Below, piece by piece: positions 34,653-42,744 of a stretch of DNA of 64,000 nucleotides (positions are counted from its first letter, which is position 1; every line of letters begins with the position of its first letter). The DNA is taken from assembly GCA_964415295.1 (NCBI GenBank), contig CAYPYN010000001.1, forward strand, positions 434,001-498,000. Reading direction: 5' to 3'. The notes under the pieces are model-generated. The model was given only the letters and a program-made list of their open reading frames with translations, made no database searches and was not told where the DNA came from. The DNA is from SB21 sp964415295 (GTDB lineage: Bacteria; CLD3; SB21). Both the position numbers and the translations under genes were made by a program.

Positions 34653-35513
34653 ATGCAAGATATCCCACAGAAACATTTTCTCTTCAGCGTGGATCTGGAA
34701 GACGTTCGTAACCGGATGCCCGACGGGGAGCGTTATCCGGAGCGCGTGCCGATGATGACGGAACGCTACCTGGAATTCCTCGAGCGTCACCGGATGAAAG
34801 CGACGTTTTTTGTGGTCGGGGACGTCGCCAAACAATATCCCGGCCTGATCCGTTCTATCGTCATGCAGGGCCATGAAGTAGCCTGCCATACCAATGCCCA
34901 CGTGCCTTTGACGCGTCAAACCCCCGATGAATTCCGCGCCGATCTCGATGAGAATATGGAGAGTTTGTACAACGCAGGGGTCGAAACGCTGTATGGGTTC
35001 CGCGCACCCGTGTTCTCTCTGACAGAAAAAACGCAATGGGCATTTGAGGTCCTGATCGAACTGGGATTTGTCTACTCCAGTTCGGTCCTGCCGGCAAAAA
35101 ATCCTCTGCACGGCTGGGAAGGCTTTGGCAGGGAATTCAGACGGGTAAATCAGAAAATCTGGGAATTGCCAATCACGCTGTACCCCAGGTATTTTTCCCT
35201 GCCCTGCGCGGGCGGCGTGTATTTGCGTATGCTGCCGTTCCGGATGACCCGGAAGGCTTTTGATTACTACGGCCGGCGCGGCCTGCCTGTTTTAAGCTAT
35301 TTCCATCCGTATGACATCGACCACGAAGAAAAAACTTTCATGTTCCCCGACGCCAACGGCAATCGGCTCTTCAATCAGCTGATGTACATCAACAGAAAGA
35401 GCGTTTTGAAAAAACTGGAGCGAATCATGGAGGCCGGCTGGCAGATCATTCCTTACAAGGAATATGTGGAAACTTACCTGTCCGAAGACAAGACGCGCAT
35501 TCAGAACTCATAG
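34653..35513 (+). CDS. Polysaccharide deacetylase family protein
   Basis: A 286-residue NodB-homology enzyme without a signal peptide. The first motif is FSVDLED, the metal-binding motif is HTNAH (Hx3H), RAPVFS is motif 3 and a late YFHPYDID is the C-terminal histidine motif. The form resembles the PuuE/exosortase-associated branch that acts on carbohydrate or ring amides. I place the start at the ATG at 34653; the longer frame would begin before the promoter and inside the opposite gene's start. It converges with and overlaps the GNAT gene by six bases, and an exopolysaccharide role is possible. Confidence 0.85.
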   Translation: MQDIPQKHFLFSVDLEDVRNRMPDGERYPERVPMMTERYLEFLERHRMKATFFVVGDVAKQYPGLIRSIVMQGHEVACHTNAHVPLTRQTPDEFRADLDENMESLYNAGVETLYGFRAPVFSLTEKTQWAFEVLIELGFVYSSSVLPAKNPLHGWEGFGREFRRVNQKIWELPITLYPRYFSLPCAGGVYLRMLPFRMTRKAFDYYGRRGLPVLSYFHPYDIDHEEKTFMFPDANGNRLFNQLMYINRKSVLKKLERIMEAGWQIIPYKEYVETYLSEDKTRIQNS

Positions 35514-36587
35514 GTCATCCGAATCGACCCACATGAGATGCCAATGGGATTCGTCGAACAGCGAGGCGTCATCGATCTCCTCGTTCAGCTTTTTAATGAT
35601 CAGCGAGAACTCGAATGGCGACTTCAGGAATCCCATGCGGCCCAACCTGAATCTTTCCGCGCACGATCGGCTCATCATGGTCACAAGCGCTTCCGCTTTG
35701 TGACGGACAGCGATCAACTTAAATGCGCGGTACAGATGGCCGAGAGCGGCATCATCCTCTTTCAACATCATCAGATCCAAAACCGCGATCGAAGGTATAT
35801 TCTTCAAGACTACAAACCGCGTGATCGCCAAAGCCGCGATCCGGCGGCGTTGCCGTATGACGACAAATTGATATTCCGTCTGCGGCGCGCCGGTACGCCA
35901 TTTCAGGAACTCCCGGCTTTTTAACAGAACATTCCGGTTCTGATTCTTCCATGCTTCAAAAAACGCCTCGTAGCCTTCGGCGGCGAAAAATTCTTCCCGG
36001 CTTAAGACCTCGCACGTATATCCGGACGCTCTCCGATTGAACATTCCAAATATCGGATCGCTGGCGATGATCCCCAGATCGGCCAGCGGAGCGGCCCATC
36101 CGATCTTTTTTGAGCGCAGTACCGCGCCCGTCCGCAGCAGCTTGATGTACATCGGAAGATTAAAAACGATCTTCCAACCGACCTTCAGATGGCCGGGTAT
36201 GACTTCCGGGCGGATCGGATATCCGCTGGTAAAATCCACGCCATGCGCCTGAAGATCCCCCGTCGCGTAACGGCCGATGCCCGTGAAAATACCTTTGCCC
36301 TGCATTTTCGGGTGCGTCATGACATCGCAGACCATACCGCAGGTTCGGATGCGATCGCCGATACGGTAAGCATAAGGTATGGCCGCATAATAACCGATCA
36401 GTTCTTTATCGGCGTAAGCGGCGTACTCGTAGGAGTGCGGATCAGCGGGGAAGCTGTGAAATTTCCAGGTATAATGCGCGCCCGTTTCCGCGGGCGTGCC
36501 AACGTTTTCGGGAAATGCGGCGCGGAAGAGTTCGCGCTGACGGGCGAGATCCTCGAGGTAAGGGAACGTTTGATAATTAATATCCAT
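35508..36587 (-). CDS. GNAT-like N-acetyltransferase
   Basis: A 359-residue cytosolic protein. The N-terminal half reads as a GNAT fold: YEYAAYADKELIGYYAAIPYAYRIG, then CDVMTHPKMQGKGIFTGIGRYA, where the P.MQGKGIF loop corresponds to the acetyl-CoA-binding Q/RxxGxG/A motif. The C-terminal half looks like a second, degenerate GNAT unit. Substrate unknown. The ATG one base after the AtuA-C stop is chosen over a TTG four codons earlier. It is the last gene of xseB-AtuA-C-GNAT and overlaps the convergent deacetylase, so the pair may act on the same amino-sugar polymer, one adding and one removing acetyl groups. That pairing is inference. Confidence 0.75.
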   Translation of the reverse strand: MDINYQTFPYLEDLARQRELFRAAFPENVGTPAETGAHYTWKFHSFPADPHSYEYAAYADKELIGYYAAIPYAYRIGDRIRTCGMVCDVMTHPKMQGKGIFTGIGRYATGDLQAHGVDFTSGYPIRPEVIPGHLKVGWKIVFNLPMYIKLLRTGAVLRSKKIGWAAPLADLGIIASDPIFGMFNRRASGYTCEVLSREEFFAAEGYEAFFEAWKNQNRNVLLKSREFLKWRTGAPQTEYQFVVIRQRRRIAALAITRFVVLKNIPSIAVLDLMMLKEDDAALGHLYRAFKLIAVRHKAEALVTMMSRSCAERFRLGRMGFLKSPFEFSLIIKKLNEEIDDASLFDESHWHLMWVDSDDL

Positions 36588-36588
36588 G

Positions 36589-36921
36589 TCAGAGAACAAA
36601 CCGGTCGTCCACTTCGATCTCCATTTCCAGCAGACCCATACCGTGGGTTTTGCCTTGCGCGTCGGTTTTCAGACTTTCGGTACCGCCGCCGCCGAGAGCA
36701 TCGTGCAGAATGAAGTTCAACGCCAAAAGATTGGGCACCTCATAGCGGTCCACGTCGCCTCGGCAAATGGCTTTGAAATGCTGTTTGACCGCGTCCGGGG
36801 TGACCTTCGCTCTCAGAACCTCATAATGTTCTTTTTTGAATGCGATCAGACCAATATTGGAACTGTCGCCTTTGTCCCCGCTGCGCGCGTGGGCGATCTC
36901 TTTGAGTTTGATCCTTTTCAT
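36589..36921 (-). CDS. AtuA-like C-terminal ferredoxin-fold domain protein, stand-alone
   Basis: A 110-residue protein with IAHARSGDKGDSSNIGLIA at its start and NFILHDALGGGGTESL towards the end. These are the hallmarks of the domain that closes full-length AtuA proteins. Here it is a complete gene of its own, between xseB (nine bases) and the GNAT gene (one base). The matching N-terminal half is the DUF1446 gene at 25877-27244. The two products probably assemble into one enzyme, but the reaction is unknown. Confidence 0.8.
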   Translation of the reverse strand: MKRIKLKEIAHARSGDKGDSSNIGLIAFKKEHYEVLRAKVTPDAVKQHFKAICRGDVDRYEVPNLLALNFILHDALGGGGTESLKTDAQGKTHGMGLLEMEIEVDDRFVL

Positions 36922-36930
36922 ATTGGGAAA

Positions 36931-37170
36931 CTACTCTTCTTCTTTGAGTGAAAAATCGCCGTTCTTGTCTTTGATCAGTATCTTCAGTTTTTTCTCCGCC
37001 TCGTTGAGTTTGCCGTGGCAGAACTGCACCAGTTTCATACCCTCTTCGAATTTTTCCAGCGTTTCATCCAGAGGGATCTCGCCGCCTTCCAGGGTCTGCA
37101 CGATCTCTTCGAGTTTTTTCAGCGAATGCTCGAACGAATCGGCTTTTTCGTTCTTCGTTTTTTTGGCCAT
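36931..37170 (-). CDS. xseB: Exonuclease VII small subunit
   Basis: A 79-residue helical protein with the family pattern EHSLKKLEEIVQTLEGGEIP, then LDETLEKFEEGMKLVQFCHGKLNEAEKK. It forms the regulatory part of exonuclease VII, which degrades single-stranded DNA with the large subunit XseA. xseA is not in the window. It leads the short operon xseB-AtuA-C-GNAT. Confidence 0.9.
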   Translation of the reverse strand: MAKKTKNEKADSFEHSLKKLEEIVQTLEGGEIPLDETLEKFEEGMKLVQFCHGKLNEAEKKLKILIKDKNGDFSLKEEE

Positions 37171-37249
37171 AACAATAGTTGAATGATCTTAGATGTGACG
37201 AAAGATAATCATCGCGCGTTACTTTTTCAACGAATAGTTTGTTTCCGAT

Positions 37250-37268
37250 CGCGGGTTTTGCATCCGCG
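37250..37268. repeat. Short palindromic repeat downstream of the polymerase gene
   Basis: CGCGGGTTTTGCATCCGCG forms a hairpin and resembles the CGCGGATTTNCAATCCGCG palindromes at 60977-61030. It lies between xseB and the end of the polymerase gene. Confidence 0.5.
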
Positions 37269-37291
37269 AACCGAAGCCTTGCCGACGGCTG

Positions 37292-40200
37292 TCACGAAGC
37301 CCTGATGATCTGAAATTCCCTGGTATCCATTTCGATCGGAACGATGTATTCGTCGCGGTAGTCGTCGCTGTCCGATTTTTGCTTCGCGTACACCTCTTGT
37401 TTTTCGATCGTCAGAGAGGGGTCCGCCTCTATGCGGGGCAACTTGTTACGGATCGGCGCCAGGCGGGTCACGTTGATCGTATTATATCTTTCATCGACCG
37501 TTCCTTCGATGCAAAACGGCCCGTACGATAAGGTCTGTTCCGCCACCTCGGCATAGATTTTCGGGAAAAGCACGGCGTCGTAAACTCCCGTCAGATCCTC
37601 CAGGGTCATGAATTTCATATATTGCCCTTCCCGTATGAGGCCGTCTTTGTCTTCCTTGTCGCGGGTGCGGATACGTTTGGCGGAAACGAGCCAGCCTATC
37701 ATTTTGACCTTTTTGTTTTTGTAGCGCCACAGGTCCTCCGCTTTGACGACGGTGGAACTGTTGACTTGCCTGGCATACATCTCCAGCGGATGCTGCGCGA
37801 CAAAATAGCCGAGGAGACCGTTCTCCGTCATGAGTTTTTCTTCCGCGGTCATATCGTCCAGCTCTGAAAGCATTTTTTCAAGGCGCCCGGGATCGGGACG
37901 GAATAATTCACGCGATCCCTTTTTCGCTTTACGTCCCAATACGTCCAGCAATGCGATCAGCCGCGTCCGCTTCCTGTCAAACGCATCGAAGCATCCGATC
38001 TTTATCAGGCGCAGCGTCTCATCATAACTCACGCCGGACCTTTCTACAAAATCCTGGAATGAATCATACGGCCCTTCATCACGTGCTCTGATCAGGTTTT
38101 TCAAAGACTCGGAACCGATGCCCGCGATAAACCGCAGTCCTACGCGTATCCCTCCGTTCTCGGCCTTATATTCCGCGCCGCTGAGATTGATATCGGGCGG
38201 TAATATCTTGAGACCCAACCTCCGGCATTCGGATATATAAGCCGACGGCGAATAAAAACCGCCTTCGTTGGATAAAACGGCGGCCATATAGTGAGCCGGA
38301 TAATGGATCTTGAGATACAAACCCTGGAAGGCCATCAGAGCGTAACTGGCGCTGTGAGCCTTGCAAAACGTGAAGCCGCTGAAACTGCCGATCTGCTCCC
38401 ATAAGGTCTCGATCTCCGCCGGATCTTCGATCTTCTTACGGCAATTGAAGAAGAATTTCGACTTCAATTCCTGCGTCACTTTGGCGCTGACCCTCTTTCC
38501 GCTCAGGAAGCGGCGCACCGTATCGGCTTCCTCCAATGTCAGACCGCCCACAAAATGCAGGACCTTGAGCACGTCCTCTTCGAAGATCATCACGCCGAAT
38601 GTTTCCGGCAGGACTTCCATCAGGGCGGGCAACGCTTCTTTGCGTTTTTCGGGATTCAACCATCTCTCGACGAACATGTACATCATTCCCGATTCCACAC
38701 AGCCGGTACGAACCATACCGAGGATAATGTACAGCAGTTCGAATGTTTCGGCTTTGGTCATACGCATGGCATTGCGGATAAAAGGACTTTCGGCATGAAC
38801 CACGCCGATCGTTTTCCCGGTACTCATCAGTTCTTTGGCCTTCGCATCGGAAAATATCTTTCCCCAGTTGAAGATCTCAATTGACCGTCCGAGTTCGGCT
38901 TCGATATTCCGTACGGCGTCTTCGATAGTGCCGAGCCCGCGCACCGCCAGCACATCGAATTTGATCAGCCCCACGTCTTCACCGGAATACATATCCAACT
39001 GGGTCTTAACAAAACCGTTGGCGCTCCGTTCCAGAGCGCTGTAATGCGTGATAGGTTTTTCGGTGATCGCCACACCGCTGGAATGGATACCGCTGTAATG
39101 TGGAAATCCGTCCAGTTGCGCGGCTGTCCTTAAGATCTTCTGATACAGATCGCCGTTCATTTTCAGGTTTTTGGTTTCGGGATATCTGGAATTGAGAGCC
39201 CCGAGGTTCCTGGCTGCCGTATGAGGAATGAACTTCCGAAAGGTGTCCAGTTCCCGCTCGCTGATACCGTAGGCTTTGGCGACCTCGCGCAACGAGCCCC
39301 GCGCGTGCATGGTATGAATGGAGGACAACATGGCCACGCGCTCCTCGCCGTAGCGCCGGTAGATGTATGCCAGCATATTGTCACGGGACCTCCAGTTGAA
39401 GTCCAGATCTATGTCGGGCGGTTTACCGCGGGAATAATTCAGAAACCTTTCGAAATAGAGATTATATCGGATAGGATCCACTTCCGTCAGACCGATGCAG
39501 TAGCTGACGAGGCTATTGGCGGCGGAACCTCGCCCCACGTGCCAGTAACCCTGACCGTGGGCGTACGTGATGAGATCCCAGCAAATAAGAAAATAATCGC
39601 AAAACCGGAGATTGGAGATCACTTCCAATTCGTAATTCAGACGCTGCATGAGCGTATCGTAATTGAAAGGCCGGCTTTTGTCGCTGATGGCGTAACGCTT
39701 CCTGAGACCCTCCAATGCCAGTTGTCTTAACATTTCATGGCTTGACGGAACGATCTTGCCATCCGGCGTGCGGTATCTGGCGCAATGGTGTTTCTTTAAT
39801 TCAAACTCAAACTGGCAGGATCTTACGATCCGGTCGATATTTTCACATTCTTCACTCCTGTCACCGGCGGCTTTTTGCATCTCTTCGGAAGACTTGAGGT
39901 ACTGTTCCTCCGACACCTGATCCTTCAGTTCATATACGGTGGTCAGTTGTTTGATAGACGCCAGGATCCGGTAAGTCTCGTGCTTTTCAGGTGTATCAAA
40001 ATACACGTCGTTGGTGACGATCAGAGGGATCCTGTTTTTTTGGCCGCATTCACCGACCAGGCGGTTTCGTTTCTTCTGGGATGCGACAGGCACGAGTTCT
40101 CCATACAGATCGCCGACATGACCCGTCAGGCTCTGCAGGAGACGGACCGAATAGGTAATAACGAACAGTCCTTCCGAATTGCTCTTCAACGCATCGGCCG

Positions 40201-40513
40201 GATCAAAATCCTCCTTCAATTGCCGATCGGAGATCAAACCGCAGAGCGTGCGGTAGCCGGTTGCGTTGCGGCATAACAGGACCGCTTTTGTGTTCGGGTC
40301 TTTTGGGTCGTCGATCTCACAACCGACGATGGCTTTGAGTCCGTATTCCCTGCACATCGTATAGAATTCCACCACGCCCGCCATGGTGTTGAGATCGGTG
40401 ATGGCCAGAGCCGTGCCGCCGCACTCCTTGGCGCGGACCACCAGGCTTTCGATGGAGGAGCTGCCCTGACCGTAGGTATAATAGGAATGAACGTGTAAAT
40501 GCGTGAACGGCAT
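37292..40513 (-). CDS. dnaE: DNA polymerase III alpha-type (DnaE family) polymerase
   Basis: A 1073-residue C-family DNA polymerase. The N-terminal PHP domain starts HLHVHSYYTYGQG. The palm has GRGSAANSLVSYCIG and PPDIDLDF with the catalytic Asp residues, and DVGLIKFDVLAVRGLGTIED holds the third. KAHSASYALMAFQGLYLK, a helix-hairpin-helix region and a C-terminal OB-fold (KVKMIGWLVSAKRIRTRDK) follow. It is shorter than replicative DnaE1 (about 1150) and near the DnaE2 size, but its palm motifs are closer to DnaE1. No imuA or imuB lies nearby. PHP ligands look partly lost (TDLNT for TDHGN, NDVYF for NDVHY), so proofreading activity there is doubtful. Confidence 0.9.
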   Translation of the reverse strand: MPFTHLHVHSYYTYGQGSSSIESLVVRAKECGGTALAITDLNTMAGVVEFYTMCREYGLKAIVGCEIDDPKDPNTKAVLLCRNATGYRTLCGLISDRQLKEDFDPADALKSNSEGLFVITYSVRLLQSLTGHVGDLYGELVPVASQKKRNRLVGECGQKNRIPLIVTNDVYFDTPEKHETYRILASIKQLTTVYELKDQVSEEQYLKSSEEMQKAAGDRSEECENIDRIVRSCQFEFELKKHHCARYRTPDGKIVPSSHEMLRQLALEGLRKRYAISDKSRPFNYDTLMQRLNYELEVISNLRFCDYFLICWDLITYAHGQGYWHVGRGSAANSLVSYCIGLTEVDPIRYNLYFERFLNYSRGKPPDIDLDFNWRSRDNMLAYIYRRYGEERVAMLSSIHTMHARGSLREVAKAYGISERELDTFRKFIPHTAARNLGALNSRYPETKNLKMNGDLYQKILRTAAQLDGFPHYSGIHSSGVAITEKPITHYSALERSANGFVKTQLDMYSGEDVGLIKFDVLAVRGLGTIEDAVRNIEAELGRSIEIFNWGKIFSDAKAKELMSTGKTIGVVHAESPFIRNAMRMTKAETFELLYIILGMVRTGCVESGMMYMFVERWLNPEKRKEALPALMEVLPETFGVMIFEEDVLKVLHFVGGLTLEEADTVRRFLSGKRVSAKVTQELKSKFFFNCRKKIEDPAEIETLWEQIGSFSGFTFCKAHSASYALMAFQGLYLKIHYPAHYMAAVLSNEGGFYSPSAYISECRRLGLKILPPDINLSGAEYKAENGGIRVGLRFIAGIGSESLKNLIRARDEGPYDSFQDFVERSGVSYDETLRLIKIGCFDAFDRKRTRLIALLDVLGRKAKKGSRELFRPDPGRLEKMLSELDDMTAEEKLMTENGLLGYFVAQHPLEMYARQVNSSTVVKAEDLWRYKNKKVKMIGWLVSAKRIRTRDKEDKDGLIREGQYMKFMTLEDLTGVYDAVLFPKIYAEVAEQTLSYGPFCIEGTVDERYNTINVTRLAPIRNKLPRIEADPSLTIEKQEVYAKQKSDSDDYRDEYIVPIEMDTREFQIIRAS

Positions 40514-40568
40514 GACCGTCCGGCCCCCTTATGATAGAATCGGATCACGGATCTCCGATCCGCCGGGA

Positions 40569-42338
40569 CTATTTTTTTTCCGGAGGATTGAGCATCACTT
40601 TGGCGATCGGATATTTATTGACATTCTGATCCCAGTACGGCGAATGCATGTAGAACCAATTCAGCTTCCAATAGCCGCTCCTTGCAAAAGCCGTATCCGT
40701 TTTTACTTTGGCTTCGAACTCCGCCCTGATCTCCGGATCGTTTTTCATCAGAGAATCCGCCATGAGTTCGAGTTTATAGGCTTCCCCGTATTCTTTCTGT
40801 TCGAAGATCGAATTGAAGAATCCCCACTGTAAAAATGAATCCGGTGCTTTGGGTTCGAGGAGATTCATGATAATGCGGCCGAGTTTCTGGTTCATTTCCA
40901 CTTTCACATCGCCGGCGGTAAATTCCCGGGTCTCCCTTACCGGCTGAGCGTCGCATTCCACAGCGATTCGTCCTTCAAAAGGCCGCGATGCCCATTTCGC
41001 ATTCTGAAAGGTATACGATTCAATCCAGATCTTCTCGTTCTGTTTCAATGTGCTCATTTTGATGCCGTGGGCTTTGAGCACATCGATGACCGATGTCCAC
41101 TGTTTCGGAATGAGGTAGTAAAGCGGCGCTTCGGCGGAATAGGTTAAATTCACGGAATCATAGAACGGCAGTTTATAGTCGATCGGCACGTTTTCCCAGA
41201 TCACCCAATCCTGATCGGTGATGCGGCTTTTCTCGGTGCGGTAATTGAACCCAAGAAAATCGATCGTTGCGCGTTTCTTATAGTCGATCTCGAAACGCAG
41301 TCCCGGATACGACCCTGTCAGACCGGCCGACTCCTCGTCGCTTTTCTTCAGAGCCGCTTTCAGCGAGGTTCGATCCTTAGCCATCAGCTCCATCGTATGC
41401 AGAAGCGTCCAATACGTGCCCTCGACGCGTTCCTTATAGCTTTTGAACATGTGCGTTTCGATCAGGAGGGCGGGGCGATTGCGCCGCGCCATATACGCGG
41501 TCGAATAACGCGGTGGAGCCACGCCGGATTCGATCCCTTTGGTGATGTCGTTTTCATCGACCAGGCCTACGTACGGCGCCAGCGGAAAGCCGGAGCTTTT
41601 CATTTTTTCCTCCAGATACGGAAGATAGGTTCTGGCGGACCATTCGCGAACCGCCGAGGACATGTGAAGGTTCTTTTCAAGATGATACGTTACGACATGC
41701 CTGTAATCGGCCCCGTCCGTGACATGACAATCGATGAATAGATCGGGATCCCATTCGTTGATCATTTTCAGGAAAGACCGCATTTCCGGCGCATCGGCCT
41801 TCATATAGTCGCGGTTCAGATTGAGATTCTGAGACGTTACGCGCCAGCCCATTTCTTTCGGACCGTTCTGATTGATCCGGTTGTACGGACCAAATCTTTC
41901 GTGCCCGTCGAGATTGAATATCGGAAGGAAAAGGATGGTTACGTTATCCAATGATCCCGCGTGTTTTCCCAATATCACCATGTCGCGGATCAGCATGAGC
42001 CCCGCATCTTTACCGTCGATCTCCCCCGCGTGAATACCGGCCTGGATCAGCAGAACGGTTTTACCGCTGTTACGGACTTTCTCCGGAGTGAAGTTACTCC
42101 CCTTATCCACGATCACCAGCGGGAGCGGACGTCCTTCGGGTGTTACGCCGATATAACTCAGACGAACCCATGGTGAGGCTTTTTCGAGCCGTTGAATGTA
42201 CCGGATCGTTTCGTCATACCGCGGCGTCTCGAGAAAACCGGACTTCTCATAATACGTCAGCCAGGCTTTTTCAGAGCGATCAATATTGCCGCAGGAGATG
42301 AGAAACGCGAAAGCCGTAACGAGTGTCAGTTTGAACAT
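40569..42338 (-). CDS. M14 zinc carboxypeptidase-like lipoprotein
   Basis: A 589-residue exported peptidase. The signal ends with a good lipobox (FLISC, Cys16), so it is a lipoprotein. The M14 domain has the zinc ligands in GIHAGEIDGKD (His103, Glu106) and DCHVTDG (about His205), and NLNRDYMKADAPEM as the substrate-binding Asn-Arg. The C-terminal part (about 350-589) is not the usual M14 extension and may be a beta-sandwich. It probably trims peptides at the cell envelope. It is 55 bases upstream of the polymerase gene on the same strand. Confidence 0.88.
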   Translation of the reverse strand: MFKLTLVTAFAFLISCGNIDRSEKAWLTYYEKSGFLETPRYDETIRYIQRLEKASPWVRLSYIGVTPEGRPLPLVIVDKGSNFTPEKVRNSGKTVLLIQAGIHAGEIDGKDAGLMLIRDMVILGKHAGSLDNVTILFLPIFNLDGHERFGPYNRINQNGPKEMGWRVTSQNLNLNRDYMKADAPEMRSFLKMINEWDPDLFIDCHVTDGADYRHVVTYHLEKNLHMSSAVREWSARTYLPYLEEKMKSSGFPLAPYVGLVDENDITKGIESGVAPPRYSTAYMARRNRPALLIETHMFKSYKERVEGTYWTLLHTMELMAKDRTSLKAALKKSDEESAGLTGSYPGLRFEIDYKKRATIDFLGFNYRTEKSRITDQDWVIWENVPIDYKLPFYDSVNLTYSAEAPLYYLIPKQWTSVIDVLKAHGIKMSTLKQNEKIWIESYTFQNAKWASRPFEGRIAVECDAQPVRETREFTAGDVKVEMNQKLGRIIMNLLEPKAPDSFLQWGFFNSIFEQKEYGEAYKLELMADSLMKNDPEIRAEFEAKVKTDTAFARSGYWKLNWFYMHSPYWDQNVNKYPIAKVMLNPPEKK

Positions 42339-42744
42339 TTGGTTTTACTCCGGGTTTTAAGACTTGAACCGCCAAGGACACGAAGAGCGCCAATGGGGTT
42401 TTGACTTGGACTCATTAAAATAATAAGTAACGAAAGATCATGAAACAAGTTTTAATTATTCCGCTGACCCATTCTGCTAAAAAAAATATTTGAATCCGCC
42501 GCAGGATTTAATTATGTTATGCCGGTTATCACAACACGGCTTTCACACACTGTCTCGAATTTTCATCCCATCTTCATGGGATTGTTGTACGCTTGTCTTT
42601 TTATAACTTAGTACGGATACATCTCGCTGACTTCTCGTTCGGCTTCATTCTGAATCCAGGCCGGCTCCGGTTTTCGCCGATAATTCGTCCGAAATAAATT
42701 TTATAGACTTTTGACATTCATTTTATCCTATCAAGGAGATCTCT
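42339..42744. other. Divergent intergenic region before the giant surface protein gene
   Basis: About 400 bases. A short block at 42366-42394 (GAACCGCCAAGGACACGAAG) resembles the degenerate AACCNCNAAGGNACNNAAGG intergenic repeat seen in many bacterial genomes. TTGACA at 42713-42718 has no clear -10 at the right distance. The giant gene has a good ribosome site (AAGGAGATCTCT before the ATG). I see no RNA gene. Confidence 0.55.

Noticed and set aside
42366..42394. Degenerate intergenic repeat (AACCGCCAAGGACACGAAG) as a mobile element
   Set aside because: A single short degenerate copy without inverted ends; too little to call an element.
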